Shown: in pieces, positions 19,681-31,839 of the stretch
Layout: every line of letters begins with the position of its first letter
Position numbering within the stretch: position 1 is the stretch's first letter
Assembly: GCF_032062135.1 (NCBI RefSeq)
Contig: NC_092869.1
Coordinates: 49,132,704-49,196,703 of the forward strand
DNA: 64,000 nucleotides
DNA from: Pyxicephalus adspersus
Taxonomy: Eukaryota; Chordata; Amphibia; Anura; Pyxicephalidae
Direction of reading: 5' to 3'
Position numbers and translations under genes: made by a program
The notes under the pieces: generated by a model
What the model saw: only the letters and a program-made list of their open reading frames with translations
The model's database searches: none
Told to the model about the DNA's origin: nothing

Positions 19681-22178
19681 TAAGTGATAATTGGTAAAGA
19701 CGCCAGAATGACAATGATCTCTAATAGTCTTATACAACAATTTCCTGGTAACATCTAACATGGTGCAATGATTGTTGTTCTGAACATCTACTGAAGTATG
19801 AGCCTTCTACCACCTCTTGCATCATATTTGTAGTTCTGACCATCTACTGTTGTACGTCCCCATCTTTACGTCCCCCATCTTTGACCGTCTCCAGTACCAT
19901 GCACCATGTCTGTAGCTCTGACCATCTAATAAAGTATGTCCTCAGTCTTTCACCACCTTTTGTATTATACCTGTAGGTCTGGCTTTTTTCTGATGTATGT
20001 ATGTATGTATGGATCTTAAGTCTGTAGTCCCCATCATCCACTCATTGATTGATATAAAGCTAAAAAGTTTCTGCAAATTGTTACAGAGCTGATGAATAGA
20101 TGTAAAACTTAGTAAAACAATCTAATCAGAAGTGAATCAGAAATAAACTGAATAGAAATCAGATATGCTAATAAACATCATTCAAAAGTGCAAAAATCTG
20201 GTAATGTGTGATTTAAGAGTAATCCAGAATTCTTATCACTTTCTATCCAAGGAAAAATAAGCGGAATGGCAGAATATTGTAAATGTGCTTTTTTCCAGGG
20301 CTTTTAACTGATCAATCGGTCAGACTAGCACAAAATTGTTGGCAAATCTGCTCATGTATTCTAGACCTTATCTGCTGTTCTTTACCAGACTGTGATCCTC
20401 GCTTGACTTTTTCCTCAATAATAAAGTGTCCTCCCGGCTCCCACAGACAGAAGCCCCATAGGTTCTGATGTCTCCCATCCTAAAGACACATGAAGTACAG
20501 CAATGGGGCCAGGGACATGTACCTGCAAATAATAGGATCAGGCCAAAAGAACAAAGCTCAGGCCCGCAATCTTAATGCAGGTGTGGGAGACGTGAACCAG
20601 GTGGCTGAAAGGTTTCTTTGTTTGAAGCTGTCAGGAGAAGAAGCTGATTAATCCCTGGCCCCATCCCTAAACTCCCTTTTAACCATGTCAAGACATCTCC
20701 TGGCTGCAGGAAGTCTCGGCTGACAGGGCTATGTGCTAAGCTCAGTTAATGTGGTCCTGAGTTTAAACACTTTAGGTTGAAAGTGGATAATTGGTGGTAG
20801 TAGATTTTAAAAGCTTGCACAGGTGCCTTTGAAAAGAGGTTAAAAGTCAAGTGCAACCTCTCCCCCTCCCCCTCCTCCCAGCCACCCCTCCTGAGCAATG
20901 GGGAGCTTTTCCTTAGGAGATCAAAATTCCTTCGCACAAACCCCCGAGGGATCTTGTAAGAGCTGTTATTAATTTAGATCTGTATGTTCCACATAATACA
21001 AAAACGATACCACATGTCTTTATTACCATTAACCTGGCCGTGTCCTCACCATGGTCCTTCCTCCTTCCCAACTAAGTTTGGAGAGGACATACATCAGCTG
21101 AAGCACTTGAAACATGAGTGTGAACTGGTCGTTAACATTCTGCTTTAAGATTCATTAACATTCTTGGCTTGTGGGAGAAAGGTGGAATGGGATTTGTTAC
21201 ATGCAGACAAGTTACTCTTCCATCACCAAATGTGATTTAAGCCTTGTATGCACCGGATGGGGCCGGCACATTTCCTGCCACCCGTGAGGACATCTTTGCA
21301 TCTCAATCACAGGCTAGCTTGGCATAAACATTGGTCAACACAGATGTCTAAAATGTGGCCACTTTTCACATACACCTATCCTCATATATCTTATCCTCAG
21401 TTACATACTGCACTGACACAGGCAGATGGGAAGCAGAACAAAAGAAAAGATACAAATTCTCCTGAAATTTAACATCAGCATGAACCATGTGGTTCCGGTT
21501 TTCGAGTGGGCATTGGCAGGAAAAGCCATTCCACTAGAAGTTTGCACAACTCACAGTTAATCACCAAGTGTTTTCTTCACCACAAACACCTGTGCCGAAC
21601 ATCCCCATCCATGAGACCACCCAATTCTTTCCTCTTTTGGCAATGACACCTCCACCTAAAGCCTAGCTTGACCTTGGCCTTTTCATGCCCGATGTTTCCA
21701 CCACCCACATCCAGAGCACATGGAGTCAGTTACTACAAGACAACCTAGAGGCTACTCCTCCTGACAACGCTTCCATGTTAAAAAGAAAAATAATAACACA
21801 AATACCCCACACGTTCATCCTTTAGTAGAAGCTAAGGGGTATCAGTCATCATCATGACCCGGCACAAGGTGTCAGCTTGTACAACCAGATGCCAGTGGTA
21901 CTTCTGATAACCACTCATAAGGAAAAGAAACCAGTCCATGGAGCATCAGTAATGGTAAATGTTCTGTAGGTTTTTTCTATGAACTTCCTGTGGATGTGTT
22001 CAACTTCCAGAACTGTCAGGACAAAACATTTTCACAGTAGAATGTGCCAGCACACTGCTGCTTGTGCTCCAAACCGGGAGGGTGCAATAAAGTAGTAGTA
22101 CCCATACATCCAACCAACCAACCATCAAACCTCTGACGCCTTCAGCTGACTTTTTTAAAATCCTTTAATTGTCAGAAT
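19681..22178. other. Unique stretch, no gene seen
   Basis: A short TGTA repeat lies at 19995-20010 and a C/T-rich patch at 20855-20890. Small ORFs lack domains. Parts near 20560-20740 are repeat-free and of balanced composition. Confidence 0.5.
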
Positions 22179-22687
22179 TAGGGATGCTCATACCTGCCTG
22201 GGTTTGGTTTGCAGTTTCAAAACCTTGGCCCTGATTTATGAAAGTTCTCCAAGGCTGGAGAGGATACACTTTCATTAGTGAAGCTGGGTGATTCAGCAAA
22301 CTTGGAATTGATCTGGTCCAGGACTAAACACATTTGCAAGCAGATATCAAATTACTTTAAAAAAAACCTTTCCAGGTTTTCTGGATTACCCAGCTTTACT
22401 GATGAAAGTGTATTCTCTCCAGCCTCGGAGAGCTTTCATAAATCAGGACCTTTTTCTGAACGTTGCAAACCTCAAGTCTTTTGGGGGTACTAATAGTGTT
22501 ATTTGGATCCTCCCATTTGTAGGACTAAAATTCAAACACAAGGCATGGGAAGCTAGGCACCACCATGGGGCCCAAATAAAAAAAAAATCCCTGGTTATAT
22601 ACGGCATTAAAAGCAGCCCTTTATTTTTGGTGGTAAACATGTCTGGGAAAATTGCAAATTCTAGAAATGTTCTGTGAGCCATCACTA
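22179..22687. mobile_element. hAT-like MITE hosting a nested palindromic MITE
   Basis: The left end TAGGGATGCTCATACC and the right end GTGAGCCATCACTA (reverse TAGTGATGGCTCAC) are imperfect inverted termini resembling hAT ends. An independent palindromic element sits inside at 22230-22448. No convincing 8-bp target duplication was found. Confidence 0.5.
22230..22448. mobile_element. Palindromic MITE (CTGATTTA-AAGTTCTCC type)
   Basis: The left arm CTGATTTATGAAAGTTCTCC and the right arm GGAGAGCTTTCATAAATCAG are inverted copies. Inner parts also pair, for example GCTGGGTGATTCAGCAAAC against CTGGATTACCCAGC. The whole 219 bp can fold into one long hairpin. A second full copy is at 36988-37202 and a half copy at 28231-28310. 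Confidence 0.8.
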
Positions 22688-22689
22688 AT

Positions 22690-24095
22690 CAAGGAACAAG
22701 GGGATAATATAGTTATTGGAATATTATAGGGGATATTATAGTTATTGGATTATTATAGGGGATAATATATATTGAACAAAGGTGTGCACCAGCATTTTTC
22801 CCATGATATATCTTATGGCAGCCTGTGGGGACAGCAATTTCTATCTGCAGCCTATCTACTGTCAATTTTCCAAAGAATTCCTTATCTTTCGGAGTTTCCG
22901 CTGGGGGTGTAAAGTGCACAGGAAAAACACAACAGTGGAAGGCAGATACCAGGAACTGAGTACAGCTGAGTGCAGAGAGATATTATACCTTTATTAGATT
23001 CCTAACCTTTGCAATGTGGGTTGTGCGATGGGTCCTCCAGATAGAACCCGCTGAATTCTTATTACTCAGTTCAAGACTGATAAGATTTTGGCATCCTTAA
23101 CAGAGTTTACATAAGTTTAAACTAAACAAGAATCTTGTTAGGAATGGTAAATTGCAGCATTTTGGAGGTTGGAGTTATTTAAAGCCCAATTTCAGCTTTT
23201 ACCAATGTTTGGATATATTCTAAGCCCAATGTCATCAATGTTTGGATAGTTACTGTCATTTGGTCACCATGAAGTATGGCTCCCCCTGACATCGCATTTA
23301 TCAGCTTTATACCCCAGAAGGATCTGAATCATTTTTATTTAGGTATTATTTAGGCTGAGTATTTCTAGGTGCTCAGAAAGGTGGAATAAAGTGAATCATG
23401 GTGCAATTCCTGTCTGTGTTCAGAAATATTTTCAGATCAGCCCTGTTACTACCTTCTAGCTTAATATTTGTTACAATGTTGCAGCTGATTACAAAAACTA
23501 ACCTGAATGGGATGAACACTTATTACAGTTCATGGACCCTAAGTATGGTGTGTACTTTCTGCTGGACTGTAGATTAGAAGGGTCTGGAGGCATGTGACGG
23601 GGACACTGCTTTGCGGGTCCAATAGTGGGGTCCTCAAACATACTTCAGTGTCGTTATGATGATATGGGTCCATTGATAAATTGGAGGTTCATGTAGCATG
23701 TTCTCAGGTGAGTAAAAGGGGCTTTGGAAGTTTGCTTTTATTTTACAAATGGAGGGAAGCTTAATATTGGCCCAAAGATGACTTTAAAAAGTTTAGTGGT
23801 GGGGACAGTCAGATCCCATGACTGTGACTCAAATGGGAGGATTAAAAAATACTAATTTATTTAAATTTGAAGTTTAATTTGTCTCCAGATATGAAAAATA
23901 AATAATTGCATCTTCCCATGGCAGAATTACATAACCGCAATTGAACCATAGCCGTGCAGAACACTGAATAAGCAGTGCCGTCTCAATGCACGCAGATAAT
24001 GAAATTAGGCAGCTTCTGTTTTGTGTAGATATAACGCCCCCAACCCCCTTCCAGCCCCCAGAGACCACTATTACCAGGAACAGGGCACTGACTTA
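22690..24095. other. Unique stretch, no gene seen
   Basis: Near 22700-22770 a short phrase (GGGGATAATATAGTTATTGG and GGGGATATTATAGTTATTGG) is tandemly repeated. Otherwise there are only chance ORFs. Confidence 0.5.
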
Positions 24096-24099
24096 TAAT

Positions 24100-24240
24100 G
24101 CACATAAATGTTCTCAATCCAACACATTGCATTAGTTACTATTTCACTTAGGTCCCTGGAGATGAAGCCTTGTAGGTTTAACCTCAATTAATGAGTCATT
24201 AGCATACCGATATTAATTCGAGTTTGTGTTTTCCCAGCAG
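24100..24240. promoter_or_regulatory. Candidate conserved non-coding block
   Basis: Repeat-free sequence with clustered homeodomain-like sites: CTCAATTAATGAGTCATTAG and CGATATTAATTCGAG. An AP-1-like TGAGTCA is included. The regulatory role is inferred from motif density alone. Confidence 0.25.
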
Positions 24241-24446
24241 TATCCTGGTGCGCTCTGGTACTGACCTTCCATGTTTGTTCTCACTTTAAAGAGCCACTAA
24301 ACAGAAAATGAAAAGCTTACTTCAAATGATTTCCCCGATAATTGTATATTCTTTAAACTGGGGAACATTGAGTACAAAGAAAATGAATGTTCTGACCGTA
24401 ACATAGTTGTAGCAGTGGCTGAGTCTTCTAGGGTTGTCTGTGCCTT

Positions 24447-24640
24447 AAAGTGGAACTATAGCCCAACAATTTAAAATTACCAATGGGGAGGATTTTATTG
24501 CACTTGGGAAAGGCAATGTCCCTTCTGCAATAAAACATATTTACCTGTCTGTTCTTCTTTTCTTCTTGAAATCCTGGATGATGAATGAACTCCCACATGC
24601 AAATGACGTCGTTTTGTCATTTGGCGAGGACAGGTGATTG
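24447..24640. mobile_element. MITE-family fragment (AAAGTGGAACT end)
   Basis: TTAAAGTGGAACTATAGCCC begins the fragment, followed by TTTTATTGCACTTGGGAAAG and GCAATGTCCCTTCTGCAATA, a palindrome-like block also seen in diverged form at 11741 and 60571. There is no ORF. Confidence 0.5.
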
Positions 24641-24679
24641 TAGTTTAAAAAAATTGCAATCAGACAGGGGAGTTTATTT

Positions 24680-27600
24680 TCTTACTATCCCTTCTGCAAG
24701 AAAGAATCTGCCCGTTGTATTTTTTTAATTTGGATGGTACAGCAGCGTAGATTTTGGAGGTACCAACAATTCTGAATACTAAGGGCCAAAATGCGTTTCC
24801 CAGAGCTGTGTTGTAGTAATGTAATACTGCAATAAATGTTGCATGAAGTTTTTAAAGAACACCCCAATGTACCCCAAGGCAATGCAACTCACTACTCAAA
24901 AATTCTGCACTTCCATGTGTTAGGGCTTTCTTTACATTGCAAACCCGGGGTCCAAATGGGGCTCTGGGCAAATACAATGCCCCAAATACACATCAGTCCA
25001 GCTTCCTGCAAACCTGCCATTCTGTGCAATAGAACTTTGGAGAAGGAAGGGCTCCTGGGCATTTGTCCAGTTTGCCCAACCGTAAACCTGACCTTTGCAA
25101 GCCCATTCGGTAGAATAGGCTGCTTTAATGCAACACGCATGAAATAACAAGCAATGACCCACATGCATTATTGCAATGCACCAAGACAATGGGTCCCTAT
25201 GTGCATTCATTCATCAGCACAGAATGATTCCTAGTGAGATAGAAAGCCTAAAACCTAGCATGAATATTTAGACTTTTATGTGGCCATGTGTGACCACTGG
25301 GACATAAAGTGCAACCTGCCTCATGGTGCCATGCTACAAAGTTACTATAATGCCTTCTGGATGAGAGACTGCAGAAATATTTCCTCTCCCTGCAGCAGAC
25401 TGATATCATCAGTCTAGGCCAAGTCACTAGATTCTGGGGCAAGGACTGACTTTTAATGGTAAAAAGAGTTTTTTTTTTTTTTTGAAGAATGATACTGGTG
25501 CTATTTTTAATGGCTTTAGTAAGATTTTTGAAAGCTCATTTTATGGTTATCACATTTTCACGTATCTTCTAAAAATGCAAAAAAAAAATCCACTTAATGC
25601 ATATAAATCAGATGTGTTGTACATGAATCACTGCTAATCTTTTTTTACCTCCGTTTCTGATACATTTATTTGATGCTGTGCATTCCACAAAGCCTAAAAT
25701 TCAATCCATACTAAGAATGTGATGTTAACATGGTGGATTGGGTGAGTTAAGTAGCCAGATATTTGTATTTAATACCTTTTATTGAGATGAATGGCCTCTG
25801 TCCTGTCTTATAAACACCCCGGGTCACTTCATTTATCTTATAGGGCTCAGTCTGCTCTGTCTCAGCTCATCACTTGTATTTATCTTCTCATGAAAAGTCC
25901 ATGAAGTCAGCTTGGACCACACTGATGGAGGAGGGTATGGAACACCGGTCTGCGAGGACGCTAATTAAAAGAGAGCTCCAGTCACAGCTAGAAATTAAGA
26001 AGAATCTCCAGCCAAACAGCTGAACATACAATTGAAGCTCATACAGGATCTGCTTTGTTGAAATGTTTTTTTGAAATGACTGCAAATTCTTTTGTGATCC
26101 ATTCATGATTGATGTGCACAGCAAATGGAGGCCGCGGCTCTGCAGATTGTCTGTGCCACTGAATTAGAAGTTATTTATAGAGATTTTCCATTTCGGGGGT
26201 GTAATTACAAAGCAATGGACCCCTCAGCAAAACTTTTCTGGAGAGTAATGGCAGTTGCTGACAGTGCACTTCCTGTGGTGGGGCCATAGATATATGTGTG
26301 GGGTTATACACTGGCACACACTGGCACACAAAGGGTACCCCAAATACCCTTTAAATACACACCTACCTAGGTTACATTCTGCCTCCCACCCCCTATTAAT
26401 TCATTTATATCTACAGTATTATAAAAATCTTGTATTAGCAAGCTGCAAATATCAACCCAGACCCCTTTGTCAATCAGCTTACAGGGCAGACACTCCATGT
26501 CCAATCGTAACTTTCTAAGTCAATACCAGGGGCCCATCATAGTTGGAGCTGTCATTGAACCCATACAATTGTGTATGTTACCCAAATGGGTGCAGTGAAT
26601 GGCTGTACAGATCCACTGTATTCATAAAGCTTCCATGGGATTCCATGCTGTGCAACCTCCCTCTCTTGCTGCAAAGGGAACTCATAAAGTAAACATGGCC
26701 CGAATCCAGGAACATTTCCTGCTTTTCCGAAGCTTTGCTTAGAGATACTGACAAGCAATAGAATAGTGGGATAGTCGGGTGCAAAAGATGAATGCCAGGA
26801 TGGAACTGATATCCACTCTGAATATAGGAACTATGGCATTGTTCTCTGGTAACTAAAGCTGGGGCAAAATAAGTCATCAGCGTCAACGTCAGCTTTTATT
26901 TATATGGTTTCCAAAAGAAAAAGAATTGTAAGTGTCTAAAAACCTTAACTGGAATTTGGTCCGAGATTTGAGTCGCCTAAAGTCAATGTACATCCCTATC
27001 CATGGAGCTGCATGGATTTCACTGCAGAATGAACAACGTTGTCACCCTTTAACAGGAAGTGGAAAAATACGGATCTACTGACAACAGCAAAATGTAATGT
27101 GGGGAATTCCAGAAAACAAAGTTCCTCTTTAAGTCCTACATGCCTAACCACGTTTAAATCTCCATTACAACTCTTCAAAATATTCTTTGGGTAATAAAGC
27201 ATTTGGGGATATTTTTAGAACGGACGCTTAATCTTTTGTGATAAGACTGAATTCCAGACTCTAAAGCTGTGGCTATATCTCACGTAGGCTTTTATATCAC
27301 CACCGCGTCAATGTGTGCACAGAGCGGGCAGAAAACCTCTAACCGACCAGCAGGGACTGATATTTAGGTTTTGTCTGAATGCTGCTGTTGTGGTTTCCAC
27401 ATTTGGGTGCCATTGTTGGTACTCCCATGTTTGTGCTCCATTGAAATGGCGGATTCCCTATGCGATACTGATGGGAATTCTTGCGTGTTGTTGTGCCAGG
27501 CGGGGCACGGCTTTGGATCAGAAAGAAAAATCAAAGTTTACGAAGATTTAAGGGTTGTAAGTGATAGTAAGGTCTACCTGTCATTTTTCCAATTCAGGAC

Positions 27601-28046
27601 TTGTAGCTGGTTATCTTGCTTGCACCCATTTTCGGCTGCTCATACCTTCACTCCCCACCAACCTGCTTACCTGCCAGAGCCCTAAATAAAGAACCCGGTG
27701 TAAGCTCCATGCCAGAACCTACACAAGGCTAAGAAATGCCACTCTATGCCCCCGTACCTACATTTGTGGATTGGCCAGTTTGGCACAATGAAACTTCTCA
27801 TAGGTGGAATGACCTAAAGTCACATGTTCCTCTATACTTAGCATGGAGCACTCCGGCTGATGAATGAAAAGGCAGAGGGGGGCCACAATGGACGAAACAG
27901 GTATTGGGTTTTCCAGATTCTTTGCCCTGATTTAGGTTTGCTTTGGTAAAATTCATGATCAAGTAATGTCTCTTGTGCAGTAACTCCTCTGAACTGTCTA
28001 ATACAAGAGTCAGCTGCACATGCAACGATCCTGGCTTCCCCTGCAC

Positions 28047-28050
<4 letters not shown>
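24680..28050. other. Unique stretch, no gene seen
   Basis: ORFs of up to about 100 codons on both strands (24836-25210, 26578-26886, 27371-27685) overlap one another and lack domains. A T run lies at 25470-25483. The block at 25890-26180 is repeat-free and might hold regulatory sequence, but nothing decisive is visible. Confidence 0.45.
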
Positions 28051-28078
<28 letters not shown>

Positions 28079-28080
28079 GC
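28051..28080. repeat. (ATT)n microsatellite
   Basis: About nine uninterrupted ATT units. Confidence 0.9.
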
Positions 28081-28230
28081 TGCAAAGGATAAAATTCACA
28101 TCACTCCAGCTCAGCTAATCCAGATAATGGATAAAGGTCGTCTCCAGGAAGAGAAGAAGGAAGAATATGAATTGGGACAGGTGAGTATTGCAGGTTAAGT
28201 TTCATGTTATAGTCCAATGACACAAAGAAC

Positions 28231-28310
28231 CTGATTTGTTAAAGTTCTCCCAGACTGAAGAAGATAGACTATCATGGGGAAACCTGGGTGATCCAGCAAA
28301 CCGCTTTAAT
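28231..28310. mobile_element. Palindromic MITE, half copy
   Basis: CTGATTTGTTAAAGTTCTCC, ATAGACTATCATGGGGAAAC and CTGGGTGATCCAGCAAACC match the left arm of the elements at 22230 and 36988. The right arm is missing, so this is a solo arm. Confidence 0.7.
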
Positions 28311-28319
28311 ATCAAACTC

Positions 28320-29435
28320 TAACCACACCAATAACACAGCCACCAGCATTTGTTTCTAATCAAATGTATTTTTGATTCAACTTTTACATTTAAACTGTTA
28401 ACCGAAATGCTAAAAAAACTCCAAAAATGCAATGCCCGGCCTTTCTTGGCTTTGCACACGCGCAGCATGTGTATGTTTTAATTAAAATGTCCTTAAGCAA
28501 TTTCATTTTTTTTCTTTCCGCTCCGAGGCCGAGATCATCAGCCAAGTGCACCACCTGGCACAACAAAACCTGCTCTCCATCAAGTGAAATGTCAACATAT
28601 CGCCTCTTTAAATGGCTGCAATGTGGAAGAATTATGCAAAAAAAAGTCAAAATCTAATCTGCGGAGTCACCAACCAGTACATCTGCACCGACAGCTGCAA
28701 CCTCCAGAACTAAAAACCTAAAAAATACTTGCAAGAATCATTTCTGTCATTTTAATATGTTTAGTGCATAATATTTGCAGGTGACCCATTCATTCGAAAA
28801 AACTGGCCAATGGTGTAAAAATTTGGCGATTAGGTATAGAAGGGATTTAGCCTGGTGAATGTGGATGTGAATGATCATGTGCATGAGCAATGAGGGAAAT
28901 CATTCTGAGAATCATTGCCGTGTACATATAGTTCTTATATCTTGGAAATCTTGGAATCACCTAAACAGGTGTCTTCATTGAGGGCCCATTCACACCAGTT
29001 GTGCCCATCGCAGCCCCAATACAAGAAAAGGACATTTCCCAATATCCTATGGCTCTATTTCACACCAACAGTCCCTGAACAAAGCAATGCAGTGCATTCT
29101 AACACATTATGATATCTGCTAAAGTGAGATTAAAAAATGTTGCAAGGAGCATGGATATCAGCACCTCCATTGGCTTGTCAATCACAACCTGGCCACACCC
29201 AGTCCCACCCACTTCTTTCTAGATTGACAGCACTCAACCCCTCCCACTGTGATCTGCAGTGTCAGGGAGGAGAGCGAGTGAGATACAAAGGAAGGGGGAT
29301 TTCTCTGAGAGCTAACGGAAGGTTTTTTGGCATTTCATGATGCTTTTGCATGACATAGTAACTCGGTTTGAGTCTTGTTTAACATTTTTAGCAATTGATA
29401 TTTTATGAAAAGAAGAATCTTTTAGGCTGCTCTGG
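28320..29435. other. Unique stretch, no gene seen
   Basis: Complementary ORFs at 28390-28657 on both strands carry no domain. Nothing else was recognised. Confidence 0.5.
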
Positions 29436-29439
29436 TGAA

Positions 29440-29610
29440 CTCACTATAATTATTATGTCTACAGCTCATATTATATTAGTATTGTGGTCAGTAGAAAGAA
29501 TTCCTCTTACATTGCTGGTCAGTGGGATGAATGTCACCCTTAAAGAAAGCACCTGAGAGTTGCAAACTTCTCATTGTTTGGGGACCCCTAGCAGCCTCCG
29601 AACCTTCGGA
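29440..29610. mobile_element. hAT-like MITE fragment
   Basis: GAATTCCTCTTACATTGCTG, GTCAGTGGGATGAATGTCAC and GAGAGTTGCAAACTTCTCAT match the element at 47400-47650 and, in reverse, 18597-18877. The termini are not preserved. Confidence 0.65.
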
Positions 29611-29739
29611 AAATATGCTATTTATATATCAAACATTTCTATAGATACAAAGATGTTTGACTTAATTTATTGGTGATGTTTTTTCCCTCTTCTCTTTAGT
29701 TTTCAGTTCTTTCTCTCCATTTTCCTTGCTCAGGACCTT

Positions 29740-30160
29740 CGGGGTGTTTGGCTCTCGGCCACGCATCTAGTGCAAAATAATTCTCCAGTAATAACGTGCA
29801 AATGAGTAAAATGTTCTTGACAGTGAAATCCGATACAGAGACTATAATTTACTGGTTCGGATTTTTTTTCTTCCATGCCAAGACGAAGGGTCTTTTTAGA
29901 TCACGACCTTGTCAATGATTGATCCGGAGCCAAATCGGTTAACGTTTTAAAACCTGAAATTTTTGCCAAAACACGACTACGTTTCTTTTTTCCCTCTTCA
30001 ATGCGTGTTTTTGTTGTTTATTTAGAAAGAAGGCGGAGGGAAGGTTACGTTTTCTTCTTTTTTTTAATTTTGGCAAAAGATCTTGAGATGTTTGGATTTA
30101 GGTGGAAACGTCAACGAGGCTTAAGCCGCTTTAATGTCGATCTGACAGATGGTTAAAGGA
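29740..30160. promoter_or_regulatory. Candidate conserved non-coding block
   Basis: A repeat-free stretch with AATAATTCTCCAGTAATAAC, GTGCAAATGAGTAAAATG, GACTATAATTTACTGG and CAATGATTGATCCGG, that is, homeodomain-like and octamer-like sites close together. The regulatory role is inference. Confidence 0.25.
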
Positions 30161-30841
30161 TTTATACGTAGTTGGATGGATTCAAGCACAGGTGTGAAAC
30201 ATAAAACAAGAAAACCCAGGAACAATATGACAAATACTTTCCATTTTCAGTTATCTTTTTTTTCCTTTTGGCTTGCTGCTTTTTGTGTTCCAGTTTTGTA
30301 ATCTTTAGATGGAACACTGATGAATCTTTTTCCTTGAACTGGAATTCTGATGAGGTTCTATTCGGGTTCTGCTTGTGTATGTTGGCCCAGTAACTCCTCG
30401 CCATGCTGTGCAATGGATGCAGGGAAATCTTTTACTACAAGGTGTCCATGACTAAAAACAACTATACAAGTCTTTATTTTTCATTTTTTTACATTTAATA
30501 CTAGCAGATTTACATATATGGAGGGCAGTAACACATTGCAATATGTTTGTTGAAATGCAGAGCTATGAAGAGCTGCAACCTTTGCAAGTTACTGTGCAGG
30601 TTGGGCTGCACGTTGGCACATGTGCACAACTCCGCCATTACTTTTTTGGGGGTATTGGTTCATTTTTGTAGCTGTGTTGATATGTGCTGACCTAAACTAC
30701 AGCTCAGCTTTTTTATCCATTGGGCCCCTGCCAATGTCAATATCAAAATATGAACATTTCAATGCATTTCCAACACATTTTCAATCAGCCTCTGCCAAAG
30801 GAACATTAAAATTGTTGACAGCAGGATCCAGGAAAATAGAC

Positions 30842-31187
30842 TTAAAGTGGAACTTTTAATTTTCCATGATCCCGCAGGTCATTTAAGGGACAGATGATGT
30901 CTCTTCTGAAATAATGTGTCTTGCTTGATTGTTCTGGGTTCCTGGTGATGAAGCTGAGCTGCTCATGTGCAGCAACCACTTTGTTGTCAGGAAAAACCAT
31001 CAATTCCTTTCCCTTGTGTGTGCCGGGGATGAATGAACGCCTGTGTGCTCGCACCTGAGTAACATCATACCAGCATGGTCAATCAAGATGGCAGGGATCA
31101 TCTCTGGGGCAAAAAAGGTAAAGAAGACGACGGCACCCTGTGATAGAACGCAGATTGGGGAGTCCCGCAGGTTTAGTTCTGCTTTAA
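30842..31187. mobile_element. MITE with AAAGTGGAACT / AGTTCTGCTTTAAG ends
   Basis: The left end TTAAAGTGGAACTTTTAATT and the right end GTTTAGTTCTGCTTTAAG (reverse CTTAAAGCAGAACTAAAC) are imperfect inverted repeats. The size, about 346 bp, and the ends match the element at 9588-9953. The ORFs crossing it have no domains. Confidence 0.65.
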
Positions 31188-31491
31188 GCAACAGACCATT
31201 AAAAATTCACAGATGGGACTCTTCACCACCACTGTAGTAATGTAAGGAAAAGGAAACTAGTTCAGGTGTATTTTTTCTTGCATTGAATTTAGGTGTCAGT
31301 CCATTCCCAGTAGCCTAAACCCACAATACTCACCTGTCCCCATTCTCTCACAGGGGGCCGCCGTGTTCTTCTCATCCTAAAGGGGCTCCTTAGCTATTTT
31401 AATTGCTCAGGCTGGGATGATGTAATTCCCATGCAAGTGCCCAGAAGTTTGTTCATTCCTGGCATGTGCAGGTGAGCCCAGAATTGCCAGG

Positions 31492-31835
31492 TAAGGATGA
31501 GCGAGCAACTTTTTGAAACTCGATCTCGCGGCTAATTTGGCCGTTCTCGCTTACCAAAATTGTAGGTGAGAATGGCTGGTGTAAATTCACCAATCGAGCT
31601 CACATTAAAAAAAAAGAAAATCCCCAACACTAAAGGTTAAATGGGTTACAAGTCTCCCCATTCAAAACCTCTAGTGCTCTCTGATTGGCTGAGGAAAGCT
31701 TTTGGTTTTGAGGTTTTGAATGGGGATACTGTGAATCCCTTGTGAATCCTCCTGTTATAATTTCATCGATCTTCCGATGCCTTCGCAAAATCTGTTTGCT
31801 GATCACTTGCGGAACCATTTGCGGAACAATCTGTT
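31492..31835. mobile_element. hAT-family MITE with internal palindrome
   Basis: The start TAAGGATGAGCGAGCAAC and CTCGATCTCGCGGCTAATTT, CGTTCTCGCTTACC follow the terminal sequence of the hAT at 41804-44771 and the MITE at 7321. Internally TCCCCATTCAAAACCTC and GAGGTTTTGAATGGGGA form perfect inverted arms. The right part has TTCGCAAAATCTGTTTGCTG and TTGCGGAACC, as in the 7321 copy. Confidence 0.65.
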
Positions 31836-31839
31836 TTGC

